64,000 nucleotides of DNA from Rubrivivax sp. A210 (GTDB lineage Bacteria; Pseudomonadota; Gammaproteobacteria; Burkholderiales; Burkholderiaceae_C). The stretch lies in contig NZ_CAJGBN010000067.1 of the NCBI RefSeq assembly GCF_904426505.1, forward strand, positions 62,001-126,000, read 5' to 3'. Below the pieces are notes generated by a model, which saw only the letters and a program-made list of their open reading frames with translations, made no database searches and was not told the origin of the DNA. This document shows positions 16,462-24,256 of the stretch, piece by piece (within the stretch, counting starts at the first letter, position 1; each line of letters starts with the position of its first letter). Made by a program: the position numbers and the translations under genes.

Positions 16462-17481
16462 TTATCGGGTTGCGGCGCCGGGACTTGAGCGGCCGTCCGG
16501 CGGCGCAGCGGCCGGCGCTGTGGCAGGTGGCGCAGCCGGCGCATTTGCCATCGGGGCCTGGGGCTGGCCTTCGGCCGCCGGCTCGGGCGGTGGCGCCAGC
16601 GGCGCGGTGCTGACGCGGAACACGGCCTCCTCGGCCTCGCGCGTCATCACGATGATGCTGATGCGGCGGTTGCTGGGTGCGGCAGGGTCGCGGCGGTCGA
16701 AGGGATTGGCCGCCGCCAGGCCCTGCACGCGCAGCACCTGCTCTTCAAACAGCCCGCCGGCAATGAGCTCGCGGCGCGAGGCATTGGCACGGTCGGCGCT
16801 CAGTTCCCAGTTGCTGTAGCCACGGTCGCCGCCGGCAAAGGGCATGGCGTCGGTGTGGCCCTCGAGGGTCAGGCGGTTGGGCACCTCGACCAGGATGGCC
16901 CCGATCTCGCGCAGCAGTTCACGCATATAGGGTTGGACCACGGCGCTGCCGCTGGTGAACATCGGCCGCTGGTCGGCATCGACGATCTGGATGCGCAGGC
17001 CGTCGCTGGTCATCTCGAGCAGGATCTGCGAGGCCATGCCCTGCAGCTTGGCGCTGCTGGCAAGCTTGCCCTCGACCTTCTTCTTCAGGTCTTCCAGTCG
17101 CGCCACTTCGGCGCGCGCCTGCTGCTCCTTGAGCTGGTGAAGGTTGAGGGTGGATTTCTTGGTCTCGATCTCGCCGCGCTTTTGCTGGCCAGTGCTGCGC
17201 GTGAGATCCTGTCCGCCACCCTTGATGACGTGCGACGAATCGCCGGCGCCCGAGCCGCTGGCCAGCAGGGCCAGCTTGAGCGGCGCGCTGAAGTAGTCGG
17301 CAATGCCCTTCTTGTCGCCCTCGGTGGTGCTGCCCAGCAGCCACATCAGCAGGAAGAAGGCCATCATGGCCGTCACGAAGTCGGCATAGGCGATCTTCCA
17401 GGCCCCGCCATGCGCACCATGGCCGCCCTTCTTGATGCGCTTGATGATGATGGGCTGGAGCTTCTTGGCGTCACCGGCCAT
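16462..17481 (-). CDS. motB: Flagellar stator protein MotB
   Basis: A 339-residue stator subunit. A single membrane helix spans about 30-50 and contains the essential proton-carrying Asp34 (AYADFVTAMMAFF). A coiled or plug region follows, then the peptidoglycan-binding OmpA-like domain (about 170-290) with LEGHTDAMPF and NRRISIIVM. The C-terminal 45 residues are Ala/Pro-rich and likely disordered. motA lies immediately upstream (33-base gap). Confidence 0.97.
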   Translation of the reverse strand: MAGDAKKLQPIIIKRIKKGGHGAHGGAWKIAYADFVTAMMAFFLLMWLLGSTTEGDKKGIADYFSAPLKLALLASGSGAGDSSHVIKGGGQDLTRSTGQQKRGEIETKKSTLNLHQLKEQQARAEVARLEDLKKKVEGKLASSAKLQGMASQILLEMTSDGLRIQIVDADQRPMFTSGSAVVQPYMRELLREIGAILVEVPNRLTLEGHTDAMPFAGGDRGYSNWELSADRANASRRELIAGGLFEEQVLRVQGLAAANPFDRRDPAAPSNRRISIIVMTREAEEAVFRVSTAPLAPPPEPAAEGQPQAPMANAPAAPPATAPAAAPPDGRSSPGAATR

Positions 17482-17514
17482 GGCCAGCCCCCTTCAACCG
17501 CAGCGCGCGGCAAG

Positions 17515-18375
17515 TCACTTCTTGCCCTTCACATGCCCTTCGAGTTCGACGAAGGTCGGCCGGTCGCCCGAGTACAGCACCTTGCGCCCGAACTCGATGG
17601 CCACCTGGGGCGCATAGCCTTGCATGCTGGCCAGCAGCGTGGTCTTGATGCACTGCAGTTCCTTGCCGGCGTCCTCGACCTTCTGCTCCATCAGGCCGGC
17701 CAGCGGCTCGGCAAAGGCATAGGACAGGAGGATGCCCAGGAAGGTGCCGACCAGGGCCGAGCCGATCATGCCGCCCAGCACCGCCGGCGGCTGGCCCACC
17801 GAGCCCATGGTGTTGACCACGCCCAGCACGGCCGCGACGATGCCGAAGGCCGGCAGGCCGCCGGCCAGGCGCTGGATGGCGGCAACCGCGGCGTGCTCCT
17901 CCTGGTGGTGCGTCTCGATCTCGCTGTCCATCAGGCTCTCGATCTCGTGGGCGTTGAGATTGCCCGAGACCATCATGCGCAGGTAGTCGGTGATGAACTC
18001 GACGACATGGTGGTCGTTGCCCACCGTCGGGTACTTCTGGAACAGCGGCGAGCTGTGCGGCTCTTCCACGTCCTTCTCGATCGACATCAGGCCTTCCTTG
18101 CGCGCCTTCTGCAGGATGTCGTACATCAGCGCCAGCAGCTCCATGTAGCGGGCCTTGCTGAACTTGCCGCCCTTGAAGCAGCCGCCCAGGCCCTTGGCTG
18201 CGGCCTTGACCACCTTCATCTGGTTGTTGGCCAGAAAGGCGCCGGCCGCGGCGCCGAAGATGGTGATCATCTCGAAGGGCAAGGCCTTCAGGATCACGCC
18301 GATGTTTCCACCGTGGAAGATGTAGACACCGAAGATGCAGACCATCGCGACGGCCCAACCGACGATCACGAACAT
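17515..18375 (-). CDS. motA: Flagellar stator protein MotA
   Basis: A 286-residue stator ring subunit with four membrane segments. It has the MotA/TolQ/ExbB-family region GIVAAVLGVVNTMGSVGQPPAVLGGMIGSALVGTFLGILLSY spread over about 170-215. The conserved charged cytoplasmic loop (ARKEGLMSIEKDVEEP) is also present. It is the first gene of motA-motB-cheY-cheZ and has a FliA-type promoter about 58 bases upstream. Confidence 0.97.
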   Translation of the reverse strand: MFVIVGWAVAMVCIFGVYIFHGGNIGVILKALPFEMITIFGAAAGAFLANNQMKVVKAAAKGLGGCFKGGKFSKARYMELLALMYDILQKARKEGLMSIEKDVEEPHSSPLFQKYPTVGNDHHVVEFITDYLRMMVSGNLNAHEIESLMDSEIETHHQEEHAAVAAIQRLAGGLPAFGIVAAVLGVVNTMGSVGQPPAVLGGMIGSALVGTFLGILLSYAFAEPLAGLMEQKVEDAGKELQCIKTTLLASMQGYAPQVAIEFGRKVLYSGDRPTFVELEGHVKGKK

Positions 18376-18432
18376 GACGGGGTTCCCACTATCGGCCTTG
18401 CGCCGGCCGGTACAGCATCGGACATGCGGTTC

Positions 18433-18459
18433 TTATCGGCCATTGCCGCCCACCATTGA
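18433..18459 (-). promoter_or_regulatory. FliA (sigma-28) promoter of motA
   Basis: On the minus strand a perfect sigma-28 -10 element, GCCGATAA (18433-18440), is preceded by an 11-base spacer and TCAATGGT (18452-18459), a weak -35 relative to TAAAGTTT. The -10 overlaps the stop codon of the upstream methyltransferase gene. It lies about 58 bases before the motA ATG. Confidence 0.65.
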
Positions 18460-19236
18460 GGCTGCGCCGGGCGCCGCCGGCTGGTAGATCCACACCGCCC
18501 GCCGCCCCGGCCCCTGCAGGCAGGCCTTGGGCGCAACGCCCGGCACCGCGAATTCCAGGCTCACCAGCCAGGCTCCCGGGGCCAGCTCGTGCTCGGCCTT
18601 GGCCCAGGCGCGGGCCATGGTCTCGGGACGCTGGAAGACGTAGACCAGATCGAAGCCCTGCCAAGATCCGGCCCAGAGATCGCCGCGCCGCACGCGCGCA
18701 CCCAGCGGCGCGGCGCGCAGGCGTGCCAGCCCGGCCAACAGCGGGCTCCATTCAATGCCCTCGATCTCGGCCTCGGGCCACAGCCGGCGCAGTTCGGCCA
18801 GGCCGTGGCCGAGGCCGCAGCCGGCGTCGAGCACGCGCCGCGGCGTGCCGGTGAGGGCGGCCAGGCCGTCCAGCGCCGCCACGGGCGTGGGGAAGAAAGG
18901 CGCATCGCGCCAGGCCCGCAGCGGGTAGGCGGCCAGCAGCGGCAGCAGCAGCAGCAGCCAGATCCAGGACGGCAGCCCGGCCGCCAAGCCCAGGGCCAGC
19001 GCCGAGAGGGGGAAGCCGGCCGCCGCGATGAGCCGGCGCCGCCAGCCGGTGCAGCGCGCAGCCAGCGCCAGCGCCACCACCAGACCGACGGCCAACGCCA
19101 GCAAGGGCGGCAAACCGGCGGCGACCAGCAGCCACCAGGCGGCCCAGCCTGCGCCCCAGGCCAGCAGGGCCGGTGCGGGCCAGGGCCAGCGCGGCAGGGC
19201 CAGGCCGGCCGCGGCATGGGGCAGAAGCTTGCTCAT
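18433..19236 (-). CDS. Membrane-anchored class I SAM methyltransferase
   Basis: A 267-residue protein. Residues about 15-95 form three or four hydrophobic, Leu/Ala/Trp-rich segments. A Rossmann-type methyltransferase domain follows, with motif I VLDAGCGLGHG and an acidic EIEGIEWSP strand. Substrate unknown; the short C-terminal domain resembles small membrane-bound methyltransferases found near motAB in Burkholderiales, which is recollection rather than proof. The start at 19236 lacks a clear ribosome site, so a different start is possible. Its 3' end contains the motA promoter. Confidence 0.7.
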   Translation of the reverse strand: MSKLLPHAAAGLALPRWPWPAPALLAWGAGWAAWWLLVAAGLPPLLALAVGLVVALALAARCTGWRRRLIAAAGFPLSALALGLAAGLPSWIWLLLLLPLLAAYPLRAWRDAPFFPTPVAALDGLAALTGTPRRVLDAGCGLGHGLAELRRLWPEAEIEGIEWSPLLAGLARLRAAPLGARVRRGDLWAGSWQGFDLVYVFQRPETMARAWAKAEHELAPGAWLVSLEFAVPGVAPKACLQGPGRRAVWIYQPAAPGAASMVGGNGR

Positions 19237-19368
19237 CAGTTGGAAAGGTAGGTGCGCCGCCAGTGTCGGCCGCCGCGACGCCGCGGTCGGCGGGAAAAGG
19301 CCGGTGAAAGCCGGCCACCAGCGCCGACCGGCGGTCGCCACAGGCCAGCACCAGGGGCCCCGCAGCCG

Positions 19369-20574
19369 CTAGGGCCGCATCGCCATCAGGCGCTCGTGCG
19401 GCGGCAGGATCTTCACGCGCGCCAGCGGCACCACGCCCTTGACCGCATGGCGGCGGTCCTGCGTGTCGCGGGCCAGCGGTTCGGCCATCGGCGTGCCGCT
19501 GGCACCGATGAGGGTCGCGACGTGGGGCAGATTGGCGCGGCTGCCGCGGCCGATGACGATGGCGATCTCGCCCGAGGCCAGCTCGACGAAGCTGCCCGGT
19601 GGGTACAGGCCCACGGCTTTGAGCAGGGCGCCGCCGATCTCGTCGGGCAGGCCGCCCGCACCCAGGCAGGCCTCGCGCGCCGCCTGCACCGGCGAAGCCG
19701 GTGGCCGCCCGGCCTGGTGGCTGATCTGGGCCGCGAAGAGGTCGGCCCGGCGCAGCAGCCGCGCCAGTTGCCGCTCGGGCGCCAGGTTGGCCAGCGGTGC
19801 CAACGCGTCACCAGCCTCGTGGTGCAGGCGCACGACCGCCAGCGCCAGCGCGTCGGCCAGGCCGCATTCCTGCAGCAGGGCTGCACCCTGGGCCGGGTGC
19901 TCGGGCGCCGGATCGCGCGGCGAAGCGCCGCCGGGCAGCGTGGTCTGGGCCAACTGGTCCTGCTGGCGCACGGCGGCAATGTTCATCAGCAGGGCGGCGC
20001 AGCCCAGGCTTGCTATCCAGGCCGGCTCCCAGTCGAGCTTGGGCGCCGCCAGCTCGACGATGGCCAGGGCGAGCAGGGCATGGCGCGCGGTGTAGCGGCC
20101 GCGGGCATGGCCCGATTCGTAGACCAGGTGGTAGAGCGAGGCGTCCGGCCGCCTGTGCAGCAGATCGCATGCACGCAGGTGCAGCGCGTCGCGGCGGGCC
20201 GGCCAGTCCTCGGCGCGCGGATCGCGCAGCACGAGGTCGAGGTGGGTCACGATCTCCAGCCACTGCTCGGTCAGCGTCAGCGTGGGCTGCGGGCGCGGCT
20301 TGTCGCGCGCCTCCTGCGGGCGCACCGCCACCACCTGGCGTATCGAGCCGCCCTGGCGGATCACGTCGTCCATCGCCGCGGTGAGACGGCGTGTCCAGGC
20401 CGAGGCCTCGCCCTCCTCGGCAAACAGCGGCTGGGCGATCAGCGCTTCGAGGTGCTGCAGATTGGCGATGGTGTGGCCGGCGGCCAGCAGCAGGCGACCG
20501 TCCTCGTCGCGCAGCCCGAAGGGCAGGGGCTTGTCGACGTGAAGGTGCTGGGGCGAGATGGGGATCAGCTTCAA
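19369..20574 (-). CDS. Degenerate HD-GYP-like protein
   Basis: About 401 residues from a proposed TTG start (MKLIPISPQHLHVDKPLPFGLRDEDG). The N-terminal segment resembles the leader domain of HD-GYP proteins. The central part has the order of an HD-GYP phosphodiesterase (AALLMNIAA, PEHPAQGAALLQECG, VVRLHHEAG) but the catalytic HD of HDIGK is absent (LLMNIAAV) and no GYP motif is visible. It probably lacks cyclic-di-GMP hydrolase activity and may act as a binding or regulatory protein. The start is uncertain; the frame is open to 20796 but crosses a terminator hairpin, so a start inside 20575-20796 is unlikely. Confidence 0.6.
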   Translation of the reverse strand: MKLIPISPQHLHVDKPLPFGLRDEDGRLLLAAGHTIANLQHLEALIAQPLFAEEGEASAWTRRLTAAMDDVIRQGGSIRQVVAVRPQEARDKPRPQPTLTLTEQWLEIVTHLDLVLRDPRAEDWPARRDALHLRACDLLHRRPDASLYHLVYESGHARGRYTARHALLALAIVELAAPKLDWEPAWIASLGCAALLMNIAAVRQQDQLAQTTLPGGASPRDPAPEHPAQGAALLQECGLADALALAVVRLHHEAGDALAPLANLAPERQLARLLRRADLFAAQISHQAGRPPASPVQAAREACLGAGGLPDEIGGALLKAVGLYPPGSFVELASGEIAIVIGRGSRANLPHVATLIGASGTPMAEPLARDTQDRRHAVKGVVPLARVKILPPHERLMAMRP

Positions 20575-20703
20575 GGGCGGCAGACAGGGGCGGCGAACAC
20601 AGACCACACGGCGCGCAGCCGCGCCGTCTAACGCTGTATCGGCGCGGCGGCGGCGGAATGTAGGCGCCCCACCCTGCCCCATCGCCACCGATGCCGCCGC
20701 CAA

Positions 20704-20738
20704 ACGGAAAACGGGGCCTTGCGGCCCCGCTTTTCCGT
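20704..20738 (-). terminator. Rho-independent terminator of the PQQ dehydrogenase gene
   Basis: A 15-base-pair stem (one bulged base) with a 4-base loop: ACGGAAAACGGGGCC pairs with GGCCCCGCTTTTCCGT. On the minus strand the 3' arm and tail are T-rich. It lies about 60 bases beyond the dehydrogenase stop. Confidence 0.7.
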
Positions 20739-20742
20739 GCTG

Positions 20743-20788
20743 CACCGGCCGCGGCCGGTGTCGAGCCATCCACCGGCCGCGGCCGGTG
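20743..20788. repeat. Two identical 18-bp perfect palindromes
   Basis: CACCGGCCGCGGCCGGTG occurs at 20743-20760 and again at 20771-20788, separated by 10 bases. Each copy is a perfect palindrome and the two centres are 28 bases apart. They sit between the dehydrogenase stop and its terminator, so both would be transcribed and fold as strong hairpins. Confidence 0.85.
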
Positions 20789-20797
20789 TCAGTCAAC

Positions 20798-22546
20798 TCA
20801 CTTCATCAGCTTGAAGACCCACATGCTGCCGCCCTGCTCGAGGAAGGACACCTTCTTGGCGACATCGCCACCCCACAGCGGCACCGCGCCACCCCAGCCC
20901 GAGGCCACGCCGATGTACTGCTCGCCGTCCTGCTGCCAGGTGATGGGGGGCGCCACGACGCCCGAGCCGGTCTGGAACTTCCAGACGATCTTGCCGGTCT
21001 TGGCATCGGCGGCCTGGAGATAGCCCTCGGGCGTGCCCCAGAACACCAGGTTGCCGGCGGTGGTGAGCACGCCACCCCACAGCGGCGCGTTGTTGGGCAC
21101 TTCCCAGACGATCTTGCCGGTCTTGGGGTCGATGGCGCGCAGCGCGCCGATGGGGCCGTCGCCCAGCGTCTTGATCGTGAAGCCGGCACCCAGGTAGGCC
21201 GCGCCCTTCTTGTAGGTGATGGGCTCGTTCCAGATCTCCATGCCCCATTCGTTGGCCGGCACGTAGAACAGCTTGGTCTCGGGCGAATAGGCCATCGGCA
21301 TCTGGTTCTTGCCGCCCAGGAAGCTGGGCGCCGAGAACACCGTCTTGCCCTGCTTGCCGTCGGCGCCAGCAGTGGGGTCGCCGGGGCGGTTCTCGGGCAC
21401 GAAGTTCGGGCGCCCGGTCTTGAGGTCGATGCCGGTGGCCCAGGTGATCTTCTTCACGAAGGGGAAGGCGTTGACGAGCTGGCCGGTCTTGGCGTCGTTG
21501 ACGTAGAAGAAGCCGTTGCGGTCGGCCTTGCCGCCCAGCACGCGGCCGCCTTCGTCGTAGGTGACGAATTCATTGACGCCGTCGAAGTCCCAGCCGTCGT
21601 TGGGCGTGCTTTGGTAGTGCCAGACGATCTGGCCGGTCTTCACGTCGACGGCAACGGTGGCGCAGCTGAACAGGTTGTCGCCCTTGCGCAGGTGGCTGTT
21701 CCAGGGCGCCGGGTTGCCGGTGCCGAAATAGGCCAGGCCGGTCTTGGCGTTGTACGTGCCGCCCAGCCAGGTGGCCGCGCCGCCGGTCTTCCAAAGGTCG
21801 CCCGGCCAGGACTTGCCGGTCGTGCCCGAAATCCCGTTCTCGGTCTTGTTGCCCTTGTCGTCGTACTTGTAGCCCATGTGGCCTTCGACCGTGGGGCGCA
21901 CCCAGACCAGCGCGCCGGTCTTGGGGTTGCGCGCCTCGACGCGGCCAACGATGCCGAATTCGCCGCCCGAGACGCCGGTGAGCAGCAGGCCCTCGGCGAT
22001 GATGGGCGCGGCCGAGGCCGAGTAGCCGTCGGCGTAGTTGTCGATCTTCTCCTTCCAGACCACTTCGCCCGTGTCCTGGTTCAGCGCCACCAGCTGGGCG
22101 TCCAGCGTGGCGAAGATCACCAGGTTGTCGTACAGCGCGGCGCCGCGGTTGATGACGTCACAGCAGGGCATGATGCCCTCGGGCAGGCGGTGCTCGTACT
22201 TCCAGAGCTTGGCGCCGGTCTTGGCGTCGAGCGCGAAGATGCGCGAATAGGACGCGGTGACGAACATCTTGCCGTTGTGGATGACCGGCTGCGACTCCTG
22301 GCCGCGCTGCTTCTCGCCGCCGAAGCTGAAGCTCCATACCGGCACCAGCTTGCCGATGTTGGACGGCGTGATCTGCTTGAGCGTCGAATAGCGCTGGCCC
22401 TGGGTACCGATGCCCCAGCTGAGGATGTCGCCAGGCGACTTGGCGTCGTCCTGGATCATCTTGTCGGTGACGGCGGGGGTGGCGGCGGTGGCCGCGACCG
22501 AAGCAAGCGCTGCGCTGATGAGCAGGCTCAGAAGTCGAAATTGCAT
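20798..22546 (-). CDS. PQQ-dependent alcohol dehydrogenase, lanthanide type
   Basis: A 582-residue periplasmic quinoprotein of the methanol/ethanol dehydrogenase family, with a signal peptide (1-22, ending ATAATP). Repeated Gly-Trp-type propeller segments (DAKTGAKLWKYE, DTGEVVWKEK, KTGKIVWKFQTG) give the eight-blade fold. Active-site residues seen: vicinal Cys128-Cys129, metal ligands Glu196 (GVSGGEF) and Asn283 (PWNSH), catalytic Asp320 in NDGWDFDGVNE. Asp322, two residues after the catalytic Asp, is the extra ligand that marks lanthanide-dependent enzymes (XoxF, PedH); calcium MxaF has Ala there. No C-terminal cytochrome domain. It is divergent from tupBCA. The substrate cannot be told from the sequence. 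Confidence 0.9.
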   Translation of the reverse strand: MQFRLLSLLISAALASVAATAATPAVTDKMIQDDAKSPGDILSWGIGTQGQRYSTLKQITPSNIGKLVPVWSFSFGGEKQRGQESQPVIHNGKMFVTASYSRIFALDAKTGAKLWKYEHRLPEGIMPCCDVINRGAALYDNLVIFATLDAQLVALNQDTGEVVWKEKIDNYADGYSASAAPIIAEGLLLTGVSGGEFGIVGRVEARNPKTGALVWVRPTVEGHMGYKYDDKGNKTENGISGTTGKSWPGDLWKTGGAATWLGGTYNAKTGLAYFGTGNPAPWNSHLRKGDNLFSCATVAVDVKTGQIVWHYQSTPNDGWDFDGVNEFVTYDEGGRVLGGKADRNGFFYVNDAKTGQLVNAFPFVKKITWATGIDLKTGRPNFVPENRPGDPTAGADGKQGKTVFSAPSFLGGKNQMPMAYSPETKLFYVPANEWGMEIWNEPITYKKGAAYLGAGFTIKTLGDGPIGALRAIDPKTGKIVWEVPNNAPLWGGVLTTAGNLVFWGTPEGYLQAADAKTGKIVWKFQTGSGVVAPPITWQQDGEQYIGVASGWGGAVPLWGGDVAKKVSFLEQGGSMWVFKLMK

Positions 22547-22719
22547 GCGTGTCTCCTCCAGGCTGGACCGCCGGCACCCGCCGGCGGTTCTGCCCTCACC
22601 AGTGCAACCCGCGTGCCAAACCCCGGGGCGCCGCTTTGACCCTGCATTTCCAGGGTTTTCCCTTTTGTGCTGTCACAGGCTTGCACAACAGCGCCGCGGC
22701 GGCACGCCGGGCTGTTCAG

Positions 22720-22743
22720 CGCTATGCAAGGACGAACATATCG
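22720..22743. promoter_or_regulatory. Candidate ModE-type operator before tupB
   Basis: CGCTATGCA, six bases, then AACATATCG: an inverted repeat in 9-6-9 layout with 6 of 9 positions symmetric (CGnTATG half-sites). The E. coli modA operator, as I recall it, has the same spacing and CGTTATAT/CGTTATGT half-sites. It lies about 100 bases before the tupB start in the divergent spacer. A regulator with a ModE-type DNA-binding domain is encoded at the end of the same gene run. Confidence 0.55.
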
Positions 22744-22841
22744 CCAAGAGCCAGCAGCCCCCGCAGAATCCCCGGCCGCGCGCAGGACCGGAGGCCGCCG
22801 CCGCATGCCGCCGCACTGCACTCCGCCCTCGCAACCCGCCG

Positions 22842-23558
22842 ATGTCCGCCTTTCAGGAAAGCCTCGCCACCGCCGCCTCGCTGATGCTCCAGGCCGAGCC
22901 GCGGCTGCTGCACACCGTCGCGTTGTCACTGCAGGTCAGCGGCACGGCCAGCCTGGTCGGCGCGGTGGCGGGCCTGGCACTCGGCGCCTGGCTGGCGGTC
23001 GCCCGCTTCCCGGGGCAGCGCGCTGTCGTCGGCCTGCTCAACACCTTGCTGGCCCTGCCTTCGGTGGTGGTGGGCCTGCTGGTCTACCTGATGCTTTCGC
23101 GCCAGGGCCCGCTGGGCAGCTGGGGCCTGCTGTTCACGCCCACGGCCATGGTCATCGCCCAGACCCTGCTCGTGGTGCCGCTGGTCGCAGCCCTGGGCCG
23201 GCGCCTGCTGCTGGCCTCGCTGGCCGAGGGCGGCGACCAGTTGCGCTCACTCGGCGCCGGGCCGGTGGCCACCGCCTTGCTGCTGCTGCTGCACGAGCGC
23301 TACGGCGTGCTCACGGTGCTGCTCACCGCCTTCGGCCGCGCCGTCGCCGAGGTCGGCGCGGTGATGATCGTCGGCGGCAACATCGACGGCATCACGCGCG
23401 TGATGACCACCACCATCGCACTGGAGACGAGCAAGGGCGATCTGCCGCTGGCCCTGGCTCTGGGCTTCGTGCTGCTGGCCGTGGTGGGCCTGCTCAACGG
23501 CCTCATCGCCCTGGTGCAACTGCGCGGCGGGCGCAGCACCAACGAAGCCTTGATATGA
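22842..23558 (+). CDS. tupB: Tungstate ABC transporter permease TupB
   Basis: A 238-residue inner-membrane permease with about five or six hydrophobic helices. The binding-protein-dependent permease EAA loop falls around LRSLGAGPVATALLLLLHERYGVL, followed by FGRAVAEVGAVMIVGGNIDG, which is characteristic of the TupB/WtpB group. The ATG at 22842 fits the family length; upstream open frame runs into the divergent promoter region. The stop overlaps the tupC start (ATGA). It is the first gene of tupBCA, an order with the binding protein last. The spacer 22547-22841 carries the ModE-like site and a small GC hairpin near 22570. Confidence 0.92.
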   Translation: MSAFQESLATAASLMLQAEPRLLHTVALSLQVSGTASLVGAVAGLALGAWLAVARFPGQRAVVGLLNTLLALPSVVVGLLVYLMLSRQGPLGSWGLLFTPTAMVIAQTLLVVPLVAALGRRLLLASLAEGGDQLRSLGAGPVATALLLLLHERYGVLTVLLTAFGRAVAEVGAVMIVGGNIDGITRVMTTTIALETSKGDLPLALALGFVLLAVVGLLNGLIALVQLRGGRSTNEALI

Positions 23559-24256
23559 CGGACGCCCTCGTGACGCTGCGCAGCGCCAGCGTGTGCTTCG
23601 GTGCCACGGTGGCGCTGGACAGCGTTGACCTCGCATTGCACCGCGGCGACCGCCTGGCCCTGGTGGGCGCCAACGGCTCGGGCAAGACGACGCTGCTGCG
23701 CCTGCTGCACGGCCTGATCGGCTGCGAGGGCGAGCGCTACGCCACCGGCTCGGCGCGCGGCGCGATGCTGTTCCAACGCCCCTTCCTGCTCGACCTCACT
23801 GTGCAGTGGAATGTGCGCCTGGGCCTGTGGCTGCAGGGCGTGGCGCCGGCCGAGTGCGCCGCGCGCTGCCGCGGCGCGCTGGAGCGCGTGGGCCTGGCCA
23901 GCCTGGCCGGCAAGCGTGCCCGTGCGCTCTCGGGCGGCCAGCAACAGCGCCTGGCGCTGGCGCGCGCCTGGGCCTTGAAGCCCGACATCCTCTTCCTCGA
24001 CGAGCCCACCGCCAGCCTGGACCCCGGCGCCAAGCGCGAGGTCGAGGCACTCATCACCGAATTCGCCGCCGATGGCATGACCATGGTGATGAGCACGCAC
24101 AACCTCGGCCAGGTCAAGCGCCTGGCCACCCGCGCCGCCTACCTGGAAGGCGGGCGCCTGCTGGCCGACCTGCCGGTGGCCGATTTTTTCGACAGCCCCC
24201 GCCTGCCTCCGCAGGTGCGGCTTTTCCTCAAAGGAGAACTGCCATGGAACACCTGA
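23555..24256 (+). CDS. tupC: Tungstate ABC transporter ATPase TupC
   Basis: A 233-residue ABC ATPase that powers tungstate uptake with TupB. Walker A is GANGSGKT at 38-45, the signature is LSGGQQQRLALARA, and Walker B is ILFLDEPTASLDP, followed by the switch His in STHNLGQ. No C-terminal TOBE/molybdate-binding domain is attached, unlike many ModC proteins. It overlaps tupB by four bases and tupA by 13 bases, so translational coupling is likely. Confidence 0.93.
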   Translation: MTDALVTLRSASVCFGATVALDSVDLALHRGDRLALVGANGSGKTTLLRLLHGLIGCEGERYATGSARGAMLFQRPFLLDLTVQWNVRLGLWLQGVAPAECAARCRGALERVGLASLAGKRARALSGGQQQRLALARAWALKPDILFLDEPTASLDPGAKREVEALITEFAADGMTMVMSTHNLGQVKRLATRAAYLEGGRLLADLPVADFFDSPRLPPQVRLFLKGELPWNT

